Positions 1-10,272 of a stretch of 64,000 nucleotides of DNA are shown in pieces. Source of the stretch: Methanococcus voltae PS (GTDB taxonomy: Archaea; AGJL01; Methanococci; Methanococcales; Methanococcaceae); NCBI RefSeq assembly GCF_024807035.1, contig NZ_JANUCQ010000003.1:186001-250000 (forward strand), written 5' to 3'. Position 1 is the first letter of the stretch. Every line of letters begins with the position of its first letter. The notes under the pieces were generated by a model. That model was not told the DNA's origin, did not search any database, and saw only the letters and a program-made list of their open reading frames with translations. A program made the position numbers and the translations under genes.

Positions 1-968
1 ATTACAAAAATAACCACAGCTAATGAAATATTACTTAATCCTGCCATACTAACTGTTGAGAATCCAGTACTGGTCATAGCGGAAACCATGGTAAATAAAG
101 CATCAATAGGAGATAGTCCTGACGAAAGAACCAGAATTAAAGCAGAAATTGCCAATATTGGTATTGATGCTTTTGTTTGAATATCGTGTACATCTTTACC
201 AGTTAATAAATTGTGGTGTACGGAGAAGGATACAACACCTCCAATGTACATTATTGCTACCATAATTAGTTTGGCTACATCACCATAAGGAAAACTACTA
301 TTACTTACACTCATACCGCCAGTGGATATACCGCACATACATATGTTTATTGCATCCCATAGATTTAAGCCACTTATATAGAGCATACAGATACCTAAAA
401 CCGTGTATAAAATGTAGATATGCCATATTTTTTTTACAGTGCCTAATGTACTTGGCAATATTTTCTCCTCTCTTGCTTCTGCCCGGTAATATGCAGAAGC
501 CCCTGCTTTGGATAAAATTGATATAACCATAACAAGCACACCAACGCCACCAACCCATTGTTGCAAACTCCTCCATAGTTGAACAGACCGTGGTAAGGAT
601 TCCACATCACTGATAATACTAAATCCAGTAGTTGTCCAAGCCGACATACTTTCAAAAACACCGTCTATATACCCAAAATAGTCAATACTCAAAGTTAATG
701 GAACTGCGCCCATCATAGAAGCCATAAGCCAAGCTAATGCAGATATTACCATAGCATGCTTTAATTTTATAGGAATAGATTTAGTAAATCTATTTATCAA
801 ATAACCTAATAATATAAAAGCTAACGCAGGGACTACAAATATGCTCCAGTTTTCAGAGTAGTATACAGCAAAAATTCCCGGTAATATCATTAATGAACCT
901 ATACTCATCATCAATAGACCCAATTCATGCATAATACCTGCTGCATCTCTTTTTTTAAATATTTTCAT
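1..968 (-). CDS. trkH: TrkH-type potassium uptake membrane protein, cut by the window edge
   Basis: Translating the minus strand from the ATG at 968 gives an open frame of 322 codons that runs off the left edge, so the C-terminus is missing. It is a very hydrophobic polytopic membrane protein with the repeated selectivity-filter motifs of the TrkH/KtrB family: SAWTTTGFS, CGISTGGMS and SAMTSTGFS, each with the conserved filter glycine, and the pore-helix segment QQWVGGVGV. TrkH proteins move K+ into the cell and usually work with a cytoplasmic TrkA nucleotide-binding subunit, which is not visible here. The start has only a weak ribosome site (GCGATAAT before ATG). The family call is firm; the energy coupling and partner are not known from this sequence. 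Confidence 0.88.
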   Translation of the reverse strand, partial: MKIFKKRDAAGIMHELGLLMMSIGSLMILPGIFAVYYSENWSIFVVPALAFILLGYLINRFTKSIPIKLKHAMVISALAWLMASMMGAVPLTLSIDYFGYIDGVFESMSAWTTTGFSIISDVESLPRSVQLWRSLQQWVGGVGVLVMVISILSKAGASAYYRAEAREEKILPSTLGTVKKIWHIYILYTVLGICMLYISGLNLWDAINICMCGISTGGMSVSNSSFPYGDVAKLIMVAIMYIGGVVSFSVHHNLLTGKDVHDIQTKASIPILAISALILVLSSGLSPIDALFTMVSAMTSTGFSTVSMAGLSNISLAVVIFV

Positions 969-1198
969 ATTATCGCTCTATCCCTACGTTTTTCTTAATT
1001 TTATCATCTTTCCGATATTGAAGTATTATGATTGTATAAATTAAATTATAAACGTCATAAATAATAATTGTGTGTTATTATTTATTCCAATATTGTATAA
1101 ATACATAATTAAAAAAATGAAATAAAAATTGTAATATAGTTTATATATAAAATTAAAAAAATGAAATAAAATAAAAATTAAAAGTAAAAAAGGTAGAT

Positions 1199-2134
1199 TT
1201 AAATTAATTCCTCTATTTCTCCACCTTCTTCCTCATCCAATGTATTAAATTTATTTGTGACAATTTCCAAACATTCTTGGACTGTGTCACTTATAGATAC
1301 GTTTTCAATCACTGGCACAATATGTGCATTTGAATCCTTAACAATATATTTATTGATATTGTTTATAATTTCAAAGTTTTCTAAATACCTTTCTAAAGGC
1401 CTGTCACTAACCTTAGCTCTTGCTATAAACCTTTTTTTATGTACATTTTCAGAACTTAATGTAAGGGTTAAGAATATTACGTTTGGAATATCGTGGTATT
1501 TGTCAGATATCATCCCTGGAACGATGTGTGTACCCTCTATTATTACACTTGTACCCTCGGTTAAGCATCTGTCTATAATTCCTTCAATACCCAATAGTAC
1601 AGGCTCTACGTGTCTTATAAAGCCTTGTATGTATAAATCATCGTCATCCTCATCATAATTTCTAAGTGCTCTCCAAGCAGTATATGAAGATTCGTACAAC
1701 ATAGGTACTACGTCTTTAGAAATACTACGTCTCATTACTTCCCTAATAGAATCAGTACCGATAACGCTAGAAATACCTAGACGAGAAGCCAATTCAAAAG
1801 CAATTGTAGATGTACCAACACCACTTGCTCCACCAACTAATATAATAACAGAGTGTTTTTTTAAGATTCTTCTCCAAATTAGATATTTTTCGGCTATATC
1901 TTCATAATCATTAGATATTAAAGAATAATACACCCGTTGCCTTAATTCATATTTGGAAATTCTTTTTAAGCTGTCATGGTTCAAATCAGCTTCAATTCCC
2001 CTTGCAAAAATGTATGCCTCACTGGGTTTCATTCCTGCTGTAGTTAAAGACCTTGCAAGAAGTCCTTTTGAGAAAGGCATTTCATAATCCTTAGCTGTCA
2101 CTATTATCTTATCAGTTATTTTGTCAAATATCAT
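1199..2134 (-). CDS. pgk2: 2-phosphoglycerate kinase (cyclic 2,3-diphosphoglycerate pathway)
   Basis: This 311-residue protein has an N-terminal ATP-cone-like region (about residues 1-80) followed by a P-loop kinase domain with GGASGVGTS at 101-109. That arrangement is typical of archaeal 2-phosphoglycerate kinase, which phosphorylates 2-phosphoglycerate to 2,3-diphosphoglycerate, the precursor of the methanogen solute cyclic 2,3-diphosphoglycerate. The C-terminus is acidic ([11 protein letters not shown]). The ribosome site GTGAT lies three bases before the ATG. The gene stands alone, transcribed in the same direction as purA but separated from it by 310 bases of AT-rich DNA holding a 16-bp palindrome. 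The family is clear; whether this organism accumulates the cyclic product cannot be seen. Confidence 0.85.
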   Translation of the reverse strand: MIFDKITDKIIVTAKDYEMPFSKGLLARSLTTAGMKPSEAYIFARGIEADLNHDSLKRISKYELRQRVYYSLISNDYEDIAEKYLIWRRILKKHSVIILVGGASGVGTSTIAFELASRLGISSVIGTDSIREVMRRSISKDVVPMLYESSYTAWRALRNYDEDDDDLYIQGFIRHVEPVLLGIEGIIDRCLTEGTSVIIEGTHIVPGMISDKYHDIPNVIFLTLTLSSENVHKKRFIARAKVSDRPLERYLENFEIINNINKYIVKDSNAHIVPVIENVSISDTVQECLEIVTNKFNTLDEEEGGEIEELI

Positions 2135-2444
2135 AATATCACGTAATTATAATTTTTTTAAGTTAATTTTTTAATGTTATAATTGATTTAAATATACTAT
2201 TATTTAAATATTAGTCAGAATTCAAATATTTTATGTTAAAAAAGTCACTAAATTATCTAGATAATTAACTATGGGTTCATACTAAATTAAATTTTATAAA
2301 ACTTTAAAAGTAGACCCTAATAATATGTTTAAAAATTAGTCATTAGTTAATAATCCATTTAACATTTAAGAATATTATAAATTAGAGAATATATTATTTA
2401 AAAAATATAAATAATGAAAATTAGAGTTAATAATTGTAAATCTA
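2135..2444. other. AT-rich gap between purA and pgk2
   Basis: No coding signal or ribosome site seen on either strand. It holds the putative upstream region of pgk2 (minus strand) and a perfect 16-bp palindrome at 2251-2266 (AATTATCTAGATAATT). No clear factor-independent terminator was found behind purA. Confidence 0.5.
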
Positions 2445-3461
2445 TTATTTAGCTCTAATATCTATTGTTTGACTTAATTCAGGTCCAGTAGATATCAAAG
2501 TAACTTTAACACCTAATTTTTGTTCCATTACTTTTATAAATTCTTTTGATTTATCGGATAAATCTTCGTAGTTTGTTACGCCGTAACATTCAGTATCATA
2601 TTTGTCTAAACAGGTTAATGCTATTTGAGTTGCTCCATTCAAATCACAAACTTTTTTTGCAAGTTCGTAATCAAAATGTCCTACTCTTCTTCTTCTACCT
2701 GTAACAGTACCGTATTCGATTACGCCTAAAGCCTCTGCTTCTTCTTCAGTCATTTCTGATGGGAAAGGTCCTTCTCCAACTCTTGTTGGGTATGCTTTAA
2801 AAACAACCACAACTTCGTCAATTTTAGTTGGACCTACACCGACATCTGCTGCAAAGGAAGATGCATTAGTATCTTTAGAGGTAACGTATGGGTAACTACC
2901 ATGGTAAAGGGAAAGTAAAGCTCCTTGAGTACCTTCAATTAAAACATTCTCTTTGTTTTCAATTGCACTATTAACTTCCTTAGATACATCTCCAAGGTAT
3001 TTTTGCAAACTTTCAACATCTTTAGCTTGTTTTAAAGTTCTCATTGCTCTGTCCACGTTTGCAGGACCGCAACCAGTACCAGTTGAACCTATTTCTTTAG
3101 AAAGGTGAACGTTTGATTTATCCATTTCCCTGTGTTTTAATTCAATTACTCCGCCGTTAGAATCTAATATAAGCCTTTCAGCTACATTAAAATCTTTTAA
3201 CATTACTAATTCTTTTTCCAAAACTTCAGGGTCGGTTAATACACCAGCACCAATTGCTAATTTAGCATTTATATTAGGAAAACCAGTTGGAACCATTCTA
3301 ATTCCATATTTTTTATCTCCAACTTCTACGGTATGACCTGCATTAGGGCCTACGCCCCCTCTTGCAATAATTGAAGGATTATCTTTTTCACAAAGGTAAC
3401 TTACGATTTTTCCCTTACCCTCGTCGCCCCATTGACCGCCTACAATAATGGTACATGTCAT
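2445..3461 (-). CDS. purA: Adenylosuccinate synthetase
   Basis: Adenylosuccinate synthetase joins IMP and aspartate with GTP in the first step from IMP to AMP. The N-terminal [11 protein letters not shown] loop is the family signature, and [10 protein letters not shown] and STGTGCGPA follow as expected. At 338 residues it is the short archaeal form, about 90 residues less than the bacterial enzyme. The start is placed at the ATG at 3461: GAGGT lies seven bases upstream of it, whereas a TTG two codons earlier would sit almost on the ribosome site. A box A (TTTATATA on the minus strand, 3541-3548) would give a leader of roughly 50 bases. Purine synthesis also appears in this window through the GMP synthase glutaminase. 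Confidence 0.95.
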   Translation of the reverse strand: MTCTIIVGGQWGDEGKGKIVSYLCEKDNPSIIARGGVGPNAGHTVEVGDKKYGIRMVPTGFPNINAKLAIGAGVLTDPEVLEKELVMLKDFNVAERLILDSNGGVIELKHREMDKSNVHLSKEIGSTGTGCGPANVDRAMRTLKQAKDVESLQKYLGDVSKEVNSAIENKENVLIEGTQGALLSLYHGSYPYVTSKDTNASSFAADVGVGPTKIDEVVVVFKAYPTRVGEGPFPSEMTEEEAEALGVIEYGTVTGRRRRVGHFDYELAKKVCDLNGATQIALTCLDKYDTECYGVTNYEDLSDKSKEFIKVMEQKLGVKVTLISTGPELSQTIDIRAK

Positions 3462-3807
3462 TTGCAAAACCTCATTAAAAATATGACTAAATCATATTCC
3501 AATCTATTATAACGTTATTCATGTCGGATACATCAAATAGTATATAAATTTAAATGAATAAATTAATAATTCAAAGTTTAACATAAAATACGCGCATAAA
3601 CGCATACTTAAGTGAATAAAATACGTAATAATAAGATATTTTCAATTTTCAAATATATCTTTTATACTCCATTTCATACAATCATAATTAATTACATTAT
3701 TTCTAAATTATTGCCATAGTATCAACTATTTTAAATTTAAACCATAATTAATTTAATTAATTTAATTAATTTGAAATAGGTAATAACTAATTTAGCTTTT
3801 TGCCAAA
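3462..3807. other. Gap between rpl11 and purA with the purA promoter
   Basis: No gene seen. Minus-strand box A TTTATATA at 3541-3548 suits purA. Near the rpl11 end, 3747-3773 is a tandem (AATTAATTT)3 repeat. The rest is AT-rich sequence without recognisable structure. Confidence 0.5.
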
Positions 3808-4287
3808 TTAGTTAAAAAAACTGTCAAATTCTCCTGCGTCGATAGCTTTTTGTGCTTCCCTTGGAGTTTTTCCTTCAACATTTACACCTAATGAAACACA
3901 TGTTCCAATAACTTCTTTTGAAGCGTTTTTAACGTTGTAAGATAACATTGCTTCGTATTTCATGTTTGCAATTTTAACAACTTGTTCCATTGTTAAGTTA
4001 CCTGCAACTTGGTGTTTTGGTTCTTGTGCAGCTTTTTCGATACCTAATTCTTTCATAATTAAAGCTGATGCTGGAGGAATACCTACTTCAACTTTGAATG
4101 ACCTTTTTTCAGTGTCTACGATAACACTTACAGGAACGCTCATACCTTCGTATGAAGCTGTTTTTTGGTTGATTTCGTTAACAACTTGCATGATGTTAAC
4201 ACCTAAAGGACCGATAGCTGGACCTAATGGAGGACCTGCTGTAGCTTTTCCACCAGTTACTAATATTTCAACTACTTGTTCTGCCAT
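3808..4287 (-). CDS. rpl11: 50S ribosomal protein L11 (uL11)
   Basis: L11 binds the GTPase-associated region of 23S rRNA at the base of the stalk. The proline-rich N-terminal motif [17 protein letters not shown] and the C-terminal rRNA-binding domain are both intact. Length is 159 residues from the ATG at 4287, chosen because GAGGTG lies six bases upstream; a GTG inside that ribosome site is not a plausible start. The gene is monocistronic and on the strand opposite to ftsZ-secE-nusG, although in many euryarchaea L11 follows nusG directly. A minus-strand box A candidate (TTTATATT near 4455) would give a long leader of about 145 bases. Confidence 0.97.
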   Translation of the reverse strand: MAEQVVEILVTGGKATAGPPLGPAIGPLGVNIMQVVNEINQKTASYEGMSVPVSVIVDTEKRSFKVEVGIPPASALIMKELGIEKAAQEPKHQVAGNLTMEQVVKIANMKYEAMLSYNVKNASKEVIGTCVSLGVNVEGKTPREAQKAIDAGEFDSFFN

Positions 4288-4705
4288 AATATTCACCTCA
4301 ACGTGTTTGCAATATCAAGATAATAATATTTTAATATTTCTTATTTTTACTTTTGATATTTATTATTATTCTCACATATTATTCTTGTTAAATTGTATAA
4401 GATTAATAGTTGATTTATCAACAAATTTATACACAATAAATAATACTTACTAATATAAAAATACATCTAAAGTTGACTATTTAATAAACTCCTTAATGTT
4501 ATTTATGGGTATTGTATTTAAAATTTACTATGAATTACAATATATAATTTTGAGTTAATACTAAAAAAATATTAAATAATAATTAAAAATTAATAAAGAT
4601 TAATAAAGATTAATAAAAAAACTATATTAAATTAAAAAGAGAAAGAAATATACTAAATTAGTAATTTAAAACCAATTATAAGCTATTTAATAAGCTATTT
4701 ATTAG
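4288..4705. other. Gap between top6A and rpl11 with a 10-bp tandem repeat
   Basis: No gene seen. It holds the rpl11 promoter region (minus strand) and the 3' flank of top6A. At 4591-4620 the unit TAATAAAGAT is repeated twice exactly with a third partial copy, a 10-bp period like those near 40781 and 53841. Confidence 0.5.
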
Positions 4706-5803
4706 TTATGGCAACCATGTTTTTTGGTCTTCCACTTTAGCAGGCAAATATTCTTCAACAACATATTTTAAACCATATTTTGCTAAAGACTGCTGTTCTG
4801 CCCTTACTTTACTGTCTGCCATCATAGATAAAGCATTTTGCCATTCTGGGAATGATTTAACAAAGTCATCGTTTTTCAAACCGTCTTTTAACCTTTTAAT
4901 ATCGTGGTCTTTTAACGGGTGAGTAGGTAATTCATAATCTACAATATCTTGAGGTGTAACGCCTATCATTCTTGCTTCTGGAACTGCTAACTTGTCCGCC
5001 AAGTGAACTGCCTTACCACTACCTACTTTTAAAGTTCTGTAGATGTTTAAGTACCCGTAAGGGTCACCATCCGTGAATACTAAGATAGGCAACTTTTTCT
5101 CTTCAGATAATCTTTTTACAAATCTTCTTGTAGCCCTTGAAGGTACACCTTTTAATGAAACTAAAATACAGTTATGTTTTTTCCAAAATCCTTCAGCGCT
5201 CAACCTTGCAAACATACCCGCTGTCTCTATTGCCAATACAAATTCTGCATTAGTCTCCAATGTTAAATTTGTAACTTCATTAGGTATATTATAAGCTCCA
5301 CTACCTAATTTAGTACAGTCGATTATAATCTCCTGACCGTCTTGAGTTTTATCAATCACTTTTAAAGGACCTACAACAGAAGCACCGTCTTCCTCAGGCA
5401 TGAAACCTAAATCTTCCCTTAAAAAATCAGAAGCTGCTTCTAAATCCTCTATAACGCTGTTAGAAGGTTGCTGGTCATCAAATCTAGCTTCGCCCCAGTT
5501 TTTGGACACATAATATGCTTCCCTCAAAGTTGAGAAGTCATTTGTATCCAACAAACTCTTTGAGAATTCCATCATTTTTATCGTTTGGGCAAATATTTTT
5601 GCTTGGTTTACATTAAATGTTCTTTCTTTTTCCTTACCCATTAATGTAAAAGTACCCTTTTCGTCATCAAATTTTGCATTTGATAGACTTCTTACAGGAA
5701 ATTTAATTACAGGCCTTTTTTTCCTTATGATGTCATCATACATTTGATTTGCCATTTTAAGTAATTTTTGAGAAGCTAATTTTCTTTCTTTTGATGTTAT
5801 CAT
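4706..5803 (-). CDS. top6A: DNA topoisomerase VI subunit A (Spo11-like)
   Basis: Subunit A of type IIB topoisomerase carries the catalytic tyrosine that cuts DNA, while subunit B supplies ATPase. The protein is 365 residues, normal for the family. The tyrosine motif LREAYYVSKN places Y97/Y98 at the active site, and the Toprim motif with acidic metal ligands is FTDGDPYG near residue 240. The C-terminal signature for this family (LPTHPLKDHD) is also present. The start ATG at 5803 has GGGTG six bases upstream, and a box A lies near 5873-5878. No top6B is nearby; the subunits are known to be unlinked in some methanococci. Confidence 0.95.
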   Translation of the reverse strand: MITSKERKLASQKLLKMANQMYDDIIRKKRPVIKFPVRSLSNAKFDDEKGTFTLMGKEKERTFNVNQAKIFAQTIKMMEFSKSLLDTNDFSTLREAYYVSKNWGEARFDDQQPSNSVIEDLEAASDFLREDLGFMPEEDGASVVGPLKVIDKTQDGQEIIIDCTKLGSGAYNIPNEVTNLTLETNAEFVLAIETAGMFARLSAEGFWKKHNCILVSLKGVPSRATRRFVKRLSEEKKLPILVFTDGDPYGYLNIYRTLKVGSGKAVHLADKLAVPEARMIGVTPQDIVDYELPTHPLKDHDIKRLKDGLKNDDFVKSFPEWQNALSMMADSKVRAEQQSLAKYGLKYVVEEYLPAKVEDQKTWLP

Positions 5804-6466
5804 CTAATTCACCCAAAGGAATAGGATATTCAATGTACTGTTGAGTTGTACCTGTAAGTTCCTATTTATTTTATATATAATTAAAAATTTTAAAAAATTA
5901 AATTAGTTTGGTATAATTCAAGTATTAAAATATATTATTAAAATATATTATAACCTATTTAAAATTTTGTTACATTATACATAATAGAATTAAGTGTTAT
6001 ATATATTTAGTTAAATAGGTTTGCAAAACCAAAAATTAAAACCAAAAGAAATTTAAATAACTAGTATATAAAAATTATAGTTAATATAAAATGTACTTAA
6101 AGGTACGATAGTACATTTCTTTTGTAAGCTAATAAATTTTACCAAACAATGAAATTTTATATATGGATATTTTGAAATAGTAAAAATCATACATTTAAAT
6201 ATAATCATGTGGCGCCAATAACAGATATTTTAGAATTTAATTATCTTCAGATGGGATATTCCAAAAAATAAGATACTTATTTGATAAAATCTTAAAATTA
6301 TTAAAATTTTAGGAATTAGTATAAATAATATAAATATGAAATACATATAATTATAGGCAAATATTATTAATTATTTACTAGTAGCAGTAAATAAACTAAA
6401 TCATATAGTTTAATAAAAAATATTAAAAATAATTATGGTAAAGGGCATATATGAGGAGGTAATACC
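5804..6466. other. Divergent promoter region between top6A and ftsZ
   Basis: A 663-base AT-rich gap without a convincing gene. It contains the top6A promoter at the left end, a perfect 11-bp inverted repeat (5952-5962 with 6011-6021, 48-base loop), a second inverted pair ATGTAC/GTACAT near 6091-6116, an isolated GGCGCC near 6211, and at the right end the strong AGGAGGT ribosome site of ftsZ (6454-6460). Confidence 0.5.
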
Positions 6467-7549
6467 TTGAAATTTTTACAAAATATTGCTGAAAACGATT
6501 TTTTAGATGAACCTAAAGAAACTCTATCGGACGTAGATAAAGAATTATTAGAGTTAATCGAAGGTTCTAAAGCAAGAATAACTGTTGTTGGTTGTGGTGG
6601 GGCTGGTAACAATGCAATAAATAGGTTAGCTGATGAGCAAGTTGAAGGTGCGAAAGTAGTTGCAGTAAACACCGACGCTCAACAATTAGTTAAAACCAAA
6701 GCTGAAAATAAGGTTTTAATTGGTAAAAATTTAACCCGTGGATTAGGTGCTGGAGGAAACCCTGAAAAAGGTGAAGAATCTGCTAGAGAGAATGCAGAAG
6801 ATATCAAATCTGCAATACAAGATTCAGATTTGGTATTTATCACCTGCGGATTAGGCGGGGGAACTGGAACCGGTTCTGCACCAATTGTAGCTGAAATATC
6901 AAAGAAAATGGGCGCTTTGACTGTTGCTGTTGTAACATTGCCATTCTCAATGGAAGGAAAAGTTAGAATGACGAATGCTTTAAATGGACTCGAAAAGTTG
7001 CAAGAAGTTGCAGATACCATTGTTATTATTCCAAACGATAAATTATTAGAAATTGTTAGAAACGTTCCTTTAAGAACTGCTTTCAAAGTAGCTGACGAAG
7101 TATTAATGAATTCAGTTAGAGGAATGGTTGAACTCGTAAATAACGCGGGAGACATTCACGTGGACTTTGCAGACGTTAAAGCGGTTATGGACGATGGTGG
7201 AATAGCAATGATGGGAATTGGTGAAAGCGATTCCGAAAAAAGAGCAAAAGAAGCTATTAACATGGCTTTAAACAGTCCTTTATTATGTGTCGATATTGAA
7301 GGAGCCACAGGTGCTTTAATACACGTTACAGGACCAGAAGATATGAGTCTAGATGAAGCCCAAGACATTGTTTCAACTGTTTCCGAAAGACTTTCAGAAA
7401 ATGCAACAATTATTTGGGGTACCACTATCGATGATAAATTAGAAAATTCATTGAGAGTTTTATTAATCATTACTGGTACAAAATCAACAGTTAACCATAA
7501 TTTAAGCCTTAAAAGAAATAAAGTAATTATAGATATCCCAAAAATTTAA
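6467..7549 (+). CDS. ftsZ: Cell division GTPase FtsZ
   Basis: FtsZ polymerises into the division ring. The tubulin/FtsZ GTP-binding signature GGGTGTGSAP is at about residues 130-139 and the T7 catalytic loop is in the HVDFADVKAVM stretch near 230. Length is 360 residues. The start is TTG at 6467: AGGAGGT ends six bases upstream, and the only nearby ATG (6451) runs into a stop within four codons. It heads a plus-strand group ftsZ-secE-nusG-apgM, with gaps of 158, 203 and 343 bases, so separate promoters are possible. Euryarchaea often carry two FtsZ paralogues; which one this is was not decided. Confidence 0.96.
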   Translation: MKFLQNIAENDFLDEPKETLSDVDKELLELIEGSKARITVVGCGGAGNNAINRLADEQVEGAKVVAVNTDAQQLVKTKAENKVLIGKNLTRGLGAGGNPEKGEESARENAEDIKSAIQDSDLVFITCGLGGGTGTGSAPIVAEISKKMGALTVAVVTLPFSMEGKVRMTNALNGLEKLQEVADTIVIIPNDKLLEIVRNVPLRTAFKVADEVLMNSVRGMVELVNNAGDIHVDFADVKAVMDDGGIAMMGIGESDSEKRAKEAINMALNSPLLCVDIEGATGALIHVTGPEDMSLDEAQDIVSTVSERLSENATIIWGTTIDDKLENSLRVLLIITGTKSTVNHNLSLKRNKVIIDIPKI

Positions 7550-7707
7550 TTGAAAATATATAAAATATAGATACAAAATAACTCAAATTAATTTATATTT
7601 TACATATTTAATTTATATCAACTTTCATTCAACTTTTATACCCTAATTTAAATAAATATTTAAATGTTGATTGCAAAAGATAATGCAGTAAATAAAAATG
7701 TGATAAT

Positions 7708-7932
7708 ATGTCTGAAAAATTCGACGAAATGAAAACCGAAACAAAAAATTTCATAAGCCAATGTAAAAGAGTATTAAAAGTTTCAAGAAAACCAACCCGT
7801 GAAGAATACATTAACATTTCAAAAGTTACTGGTTTGGGAATCTGTTTATTGGGAGCCATTGGATTTGCTGTTCACGTTCCAATTACATACTTAAAAGGAC
7901 TTTTAAAACCTGCTGCAGGTTTAGTAAAATAA
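7708..7932 (+). CDS. secE: Preprotein translocase subunit SecE (Sec61 gamma)
   Basis: A 74-residue protein with an amphipathic N-terminal half containing RVLKVSRKPTREEY and a single C-terminal membrane segment, the layout of SecE/Sec61 gamma, which clamps SecY in the membrane. GTGATAAT precedes the ATG. It sits between ftsZ and nusG as in many euryarchaea, which supports the call strongly despite the small size. Confidence 0.93.
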   Translation: MSEKFDEMKTETKNFISQCKRVLKVSRKPTREEYINISKVTGLGICLLGAIGFAVHVPITYLKGLLKPAAGLVK

Positions 7933-8135
7933 TTATTTTTTTATTTTTTAAATTAACTACCATAATTAAATTTAAATATTATTACTAATATCATAAATAT
8001 AGTACTTACGTACACTATTAATTTTTATATATGGAATATATTATCGAATAATTCTTTTTTAAAGTTATTATCAATTCTTAATTATTAAAACTAAATCATC
8101 ATTATAAATGGAATTTATAATTATTTGGTGAAATT

Positions 8136-8579
8136 ATGATATTTGCAGTTAGAACAACCACAGGACAAGAACAAAACGTTGCAGAAGCTTTAGCCTCAAG
8201 AGCTGAAAAAGAAAATTTAGAAGTATTTTCTATTTTAGCTACCGAAGATTTAAAAGGATACATTTTAGTAGAAGCTACAAATAAAGGGGCTATTGAGGAA
8301 TTAGTAAGACAGAATTTCAAAGTTAAAGGGATAGTTCCTGGCGAATCAAGTGTAAAAGAGTTAGAACACTTGTTAACACCTACTAAAATCATTGAATCTA
8401 TTGATAAAGGTGACGTTGTTGAATTAGTCGGTGGACCATTTAAAGGCGAAAAAGCAAGAGTTACTAGAGTGGACAAAAATAAAGAAGAAATTACATTGGA
8501 ATTAATGGAAGCAGCCGTTGCGATACCTATCACTGTTGGAATCGAGCAAGTTAAAATTATTGCAAAAGATGCTCCTTAA
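8136..8579 (+). CDS. spt5: Transcription elongation factor Spt5/NusG
   Basis: The archaeal Spt5 homologue binds the RNA polymerase clamp together with Spt4 and raises processivity. The 147-residue protein has the NGN domain (about 1-85, starting MIFAVRTTTGQE) and one KOW domain (from about 90, VVELVGGPFKGEKA). Ribosome site GGTGAAATT precedes the ATG. In many relatives L11 follows directly; here the next gene is apgM and L11 is on the other strand about 4 kb away. Confidence 0.95.
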   Translation: MIFAVRTTTGQEQNVAEALASRAEKENLEVFSILATEDLKGYILVEATNKGAIEELVRQNFKVKGIVPGESSVKELEHLLTPTKIIESIDKGDVVELVGGPFKGEKARVTRVDKNKEEITLELMEAAVAIPITVGIEQVKIIAKDAP

Positions 8580-8922
8580 ATTTAAATTTAAATTTTAATT
8601 TTTAACTTTTTTTTATTAAATTTTATTAATTTTATTAATTCATCTAGAAAATTTTTCTTTTATTTTAAATTCAAAATAATCATTATTTTAAGTTATATTT
8701 ACAGATGTGAGAAATCATTAAAGTTAGCTTGAATTTAAAACCATTAAATATTAATAAAACGGGTTACATAGCATAATTAGCATTTTAAATCACTATATAC
8801 AATACAATGAAATATTTAAAATTATAGAAATTAAAATATACTTTGAATTTCAAAAATGTAATTAGTAAAATGTAATTAGTAATATGATTATTAAAATTTA
8901 AGAAATGCAAATTTGGTGAATT
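8580..8922. other. Gap between spt5 and apgM
   Basis: No gene seen. Directly after spt5 there is a T-rich run (eight T near 8608) that could end transcription; the rest is AT-rich sequence before the GGTGAATT ribosome site of apgM. Confidence 0.45.
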
Positions 8923-10143
8923 ATGAAAGCAGTTATATTTGTAATAGACGGATTAGGCGATAGACCAAATTCTGAAGGCAATACCCCTTTAAAGGAAGCT
9001 AAAACCCCTACATTAGATAGATTAGCAAAAGAAGGTATTAACGGGTTAATGAACGCTGTAGATATAGGCGTTAGACCAGGTAGTGATACCGCACACTTAG
9101 CATTATTAGGTTATGACCCTAAAATCAATTATACTGGAAGAGGACCTTTTGAAGCTTCAGGCGTAGGTTTAGATGTAAAACCTGGCGATGTTGCATTTAG
9201 ATGTAATTTTTCCACAGTTGATGAAAATTTCACTGTTCAAGATAGAAGAGCTGGTAGAATAGAAGATACATCAGAATTAGAAAAATTAATAGATGGAATC
9301 GAGATTGATGGCGTAAAAGTAATATTTAAAGAGTCTGGAGGATATAGGGCTGCGTTAATGTTAAGAGGAGAGGGATTAAGCGACAAAATAAGTGACGCAG
9401 ACCCTAAAAAAATAGGTTTAAAGGTAAAAGAAATAAAACCATTAGATGGAAGTCCTGAAGCTAAAAAAACCGCAGAAATAATGAATAAATTAATTAAAAT
9501 GGTTTATGAAAGATTAGATAAACATCCTGTGAATGTTGAAAGGAAAGAAAAAGGATTATTCCCTGCAAATATTATATTGCCAAGAGGTGTTGGGGAAGTT
9601 CCTCATATTGTGCCATTTGAAGAAAAATACGGGTTGAGAGGTGCTTGTATTGCAGGTACTGGATTAATAAAAGGAATAGCTAAAATGGTAGGTTTAGAAG
9701 TTATCGAAGTGGAGGGCGCTACTGGTGACGCTTTTTCAAACTTTGATAATAAAGCAGAAGCTTTGATTAAAGCAATTAATGATTATGACTTTGTACTTGT
9801 AAACGTTAAAGGAGCTGATGAAGCAGGTCATGACGGTCATTATGACGTTAAAAAAGATGTAATTGAAAAAATAGACGTAATGTTGGAGCAAGTATTTAAA
9901 CAAGTTGATAAGAATGAAGTATATTTCGCTATAAGTGGCGACCATTCTACACCTATTGAAGAAAAGGACCACTCTGCCGACCCATTACCACTTATAATTT
10001 GGGGTAAAAGTGTTAGAGTGGATGAAGTAGATAAATTTGATGAATATACTGCTCATAAGGGCGGATTATGCTGGATTAAAGGATTACATATTATGCCAAT
10101 ATTAATGGATTTAATGGGATTAGCTAAAAAATATGGTGCTTAA
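8923..10143 (+). CDS. apgM: 2,3-bisphosphoglycerate-independent phosphoglycerate mutase, archaeal type
   Basis: This enzyme interconverts 3- and 2-phosphoglycerate. It belongs to the alkaline phosphatase superfamily: the N-terminal metal motif is VIDGLGDRP, the catalytic serine lies in GSDTAH (about S54), and the C-terminal metal site is SGDHSTP followed by KDHSADP. Length 406 residues is normal for ApgM. GGTGAATT precedes the ATG. Its product, 2-phosphoglycerate, is also the substrate of the kinase at the left end of the window, though the genes are not linked. Confidence 0.94.
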   Translation: MKAVIFVIDGLGDRPNSEGNTPLKEAKTPTLDRLAKEGINGLMNAVDIGVRPGSDTAHLALLGYDPKINYTGRGPFEASGVGLDVKPGDVAFRCNFSTVDENFTVQDRRAGRIEDTSELEKLIDGIEIDGVKVIFKESGGYRAALMLRGEGLSDKISDADPKKIGLKVKEIKPLDGSPEAKKTAEIMNKLIKMVYERLDKHPVNVERKEKGLFPANIILPRGVGEVPHIVPFEEKYGLRGACIAGTGLIKGIAKMVGLEVIEVEGATGDAFSNFDNKAEALIKAINDYDFVLVNVKGADEAGHDGHYDVKKDVIEKIDVMLEQVFKQVDKNEVYFAISGDHSTPIEEKDHSADPLPLIIWGKSVRVDEVDKFDEYTAHKGGLCWIKGLHIMPILMDLMGLAKKYGA

Positions 10144-10272
10144 ATCCTATTTAAAAAATAAAATATTAAAAAATTTTTAATCTTTTTTAAATTTTAAACT
10201 ATTTTACAATTAAAATAAATTAAAACAAGATAATATTATAAAAAATAGATAAATAGATATATAGTTATAGTA

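Noticed and set aside
301-661. Two minus-strand frames of 91 and 72 codons near the left edge
   Set aside because: They overlap the TrkH reading frame out of register; the TrkH frame has clear filter motifs and covers the whole stretch.
1257-1658. Plus-strand frame of 133 codons inside pgk2
   Set aside because: Antisense shadow of a gene with a P-loop and ATP-cone; no ribosome site of its own.
3962-4453. Plus-strand frame of 163 codons over rpl11
   Set aside because: Antisense to a certain ribosomal protein gene.
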